Source: an uncultured Collinsella sp. (GTDB taxonomy: Bacteria; Actinomycetota; Coriobacteriia; Coriobacteriales; Coriobacteriaceae). From it: a DNA stretch of 6,411 nt. Shown one piece after another: positions 6,187 to 6,411 of the stretch. The notes under the pieces were generated by a model. The model did no database searches and was not told the origin of the DNA. It was given only the letters and a program-made list of their open reading frames with translations. The first letter of the stretch is position 1, and the number at the start of each line of letters is the position of its first letter. The stretch spans positions 1 through 6,411 of the forward strand of contig UQUD01000105.1 in NCBI GenBank assembly GCA_900544225.1. The letters run 5' to 3'. Made by a program: the position numbers and the translations under genes.

Positions 6187-6192
6187 TATAAT
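6187..6192 (+). promoter_or_regulatory. Candidate -10 element for the plus-strand gene at 6221
   Basis: A consensus TATAAT lies in an AT-rich patch (CTTTTATATAATGG) that stands out from the GC-rich surroundings, 28 bases before the ATG. The start would be near 6199, giving a leader of about 20 bases that contains the ribosome binding site. No clear -35 is present at 17 bp (ACCACT). The element is divergent from the trxA promoter about 45 bp away. Confidence 0.55.
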
Positions 6193-6220
6193 GGTGGGCA
6201 CGCAAACGATTGGAGAGCGC

Positions 6221-6411
6221 ATGCCCACGTCACAAAGCCAGAAAAAAGAAGCCATCGCCCAGGCGACCGAGCAGGAGCTCGCATCGCTCGCGGGTCGCGG
6301 TGTGCGTATCGCGGGCAACGCGTGCTCGCCGATTGTGCTGGTAAAAGGTGATTTAGACGATGCCGAGCGTGCGGGCGGCGAGCTGGCTGCCGGTCCGGAC
6401 GGCGCCGCGCT
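6221..6411 (+). CDS. Unidentified protein, 5' part only
   Basis: The first 63 codons of a plus-strand gene are visible before the window ends. The ATG at 6221 follows GGAGAG at a spacing of about five bases, and a TATAAT lies upstream, so the start is well supported. The N-terminus is polar and rich in Lys, Gln and Glu (MPTSQSQKKEAIAQATEQEL), probably helical, with no signal peptide. It is followed by a segment resembling a beta strand (GVRIAGNACSPIVLVKGDL) with a single Cys35, then a Gly/Ala-rich acidic stretch. The pattern resembles the start of some uracil-DNA-glycosylase-like proteins I associate with Coriobacteriia, but no catalytic motif is visible and this is weak. It is transcribed away from trxA. 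Confidence 0.7.
   Translation, partial: MPTSQSQKKEAIAQATEQELASLAGRGVRIAGNACSPIVLVKGDLDDAERAGGELAAGPDGAA

Noticed and set aside
5479..6351. A 290-codon plus-strand open frame spanning the small gene start, the terminator and trxA
   Set aside because: It runs through a terminator, antisense through trxA and into the divergent promoter, with no coherent protein features.
1..6411. CRISPR array, tRNA/rRNA gene, transposon or phage genes
   Set aside because: No regularly spaced repeats, no tRNA cloverleaf, and no transposase or terminal inverted repeats were seen; nearly the whole window is accounted for by housekeeping-type genes.

Overview
The window looks like a piece of a high-GC Gram-positive genome, most likely an anaerobic actinomycete of the Coriobacteriia (Collinsella/Eggerthella type). 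This is an inference from the strong G/C bias at third codon positions, clear AGGAGG-type ribosome binding sites, and a NiFe-hydrogenase maturation cluster next to a nickel regulator. The genus was not tested by any search.

Most of the window (about 1-5543) is one minus-strand gene set. In transcription order it runs: a small helical protein (5543-5295), nikR (5293-4781), hypF (4732-2261), hypC (2126-1866), hypD (1866-754) and hypE (705-1, cut by the window edge). HypF and HypE make the cyanide ligands of the NiFe-hydrogenase active site from carbamoyl phosphate. HypC and HypD form the scaffold on which the Fe(CN)2CO unit is built. NikR is a nickel-sensing ribbon-helix-helix repressor, and its position at the head of the cluster suggests that maturation is tied to nickel supply. 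Spacing is tight: one base between the small gene and nikR, a one-base overlap between hypC and hypD, and about 48 bp at two other junctions. The exception is 134 bp between hypF and hypC, which holds two palindromes and a possible internal promoter. The nickel-insertion genes hypA and hypB are not in the window.

The most interesting items are two metal-handling oddities at the start of the set. NikR carries a roughly 30-residue His/Cys-rich N-terminal extension in front of an otherwise complete NikR core. The unrecognised 82-residue protein encoded one base upstream of nikR is predicted to be helical and has an HxxxHxxxH face.

Upstream of this set, and separated from it by a well-formed intrinsic terminator (5616-5653), lies a minus-strand thioredoxin gene, trxA (6084-5764). 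It has its own candidate promoter, a leader hairpin and an approximately 110-bp structured 3' region. Divergently transcribed from trxA, a plus-strand gene begins at 6221 and runs off the end. Only its first 63 codons are visible and it is not identified with confidence.

The hyp, nikR and trxA assignments rest on conserved motifs read directly from the translation. Promoters, operators and the tiny ORF are tentative.
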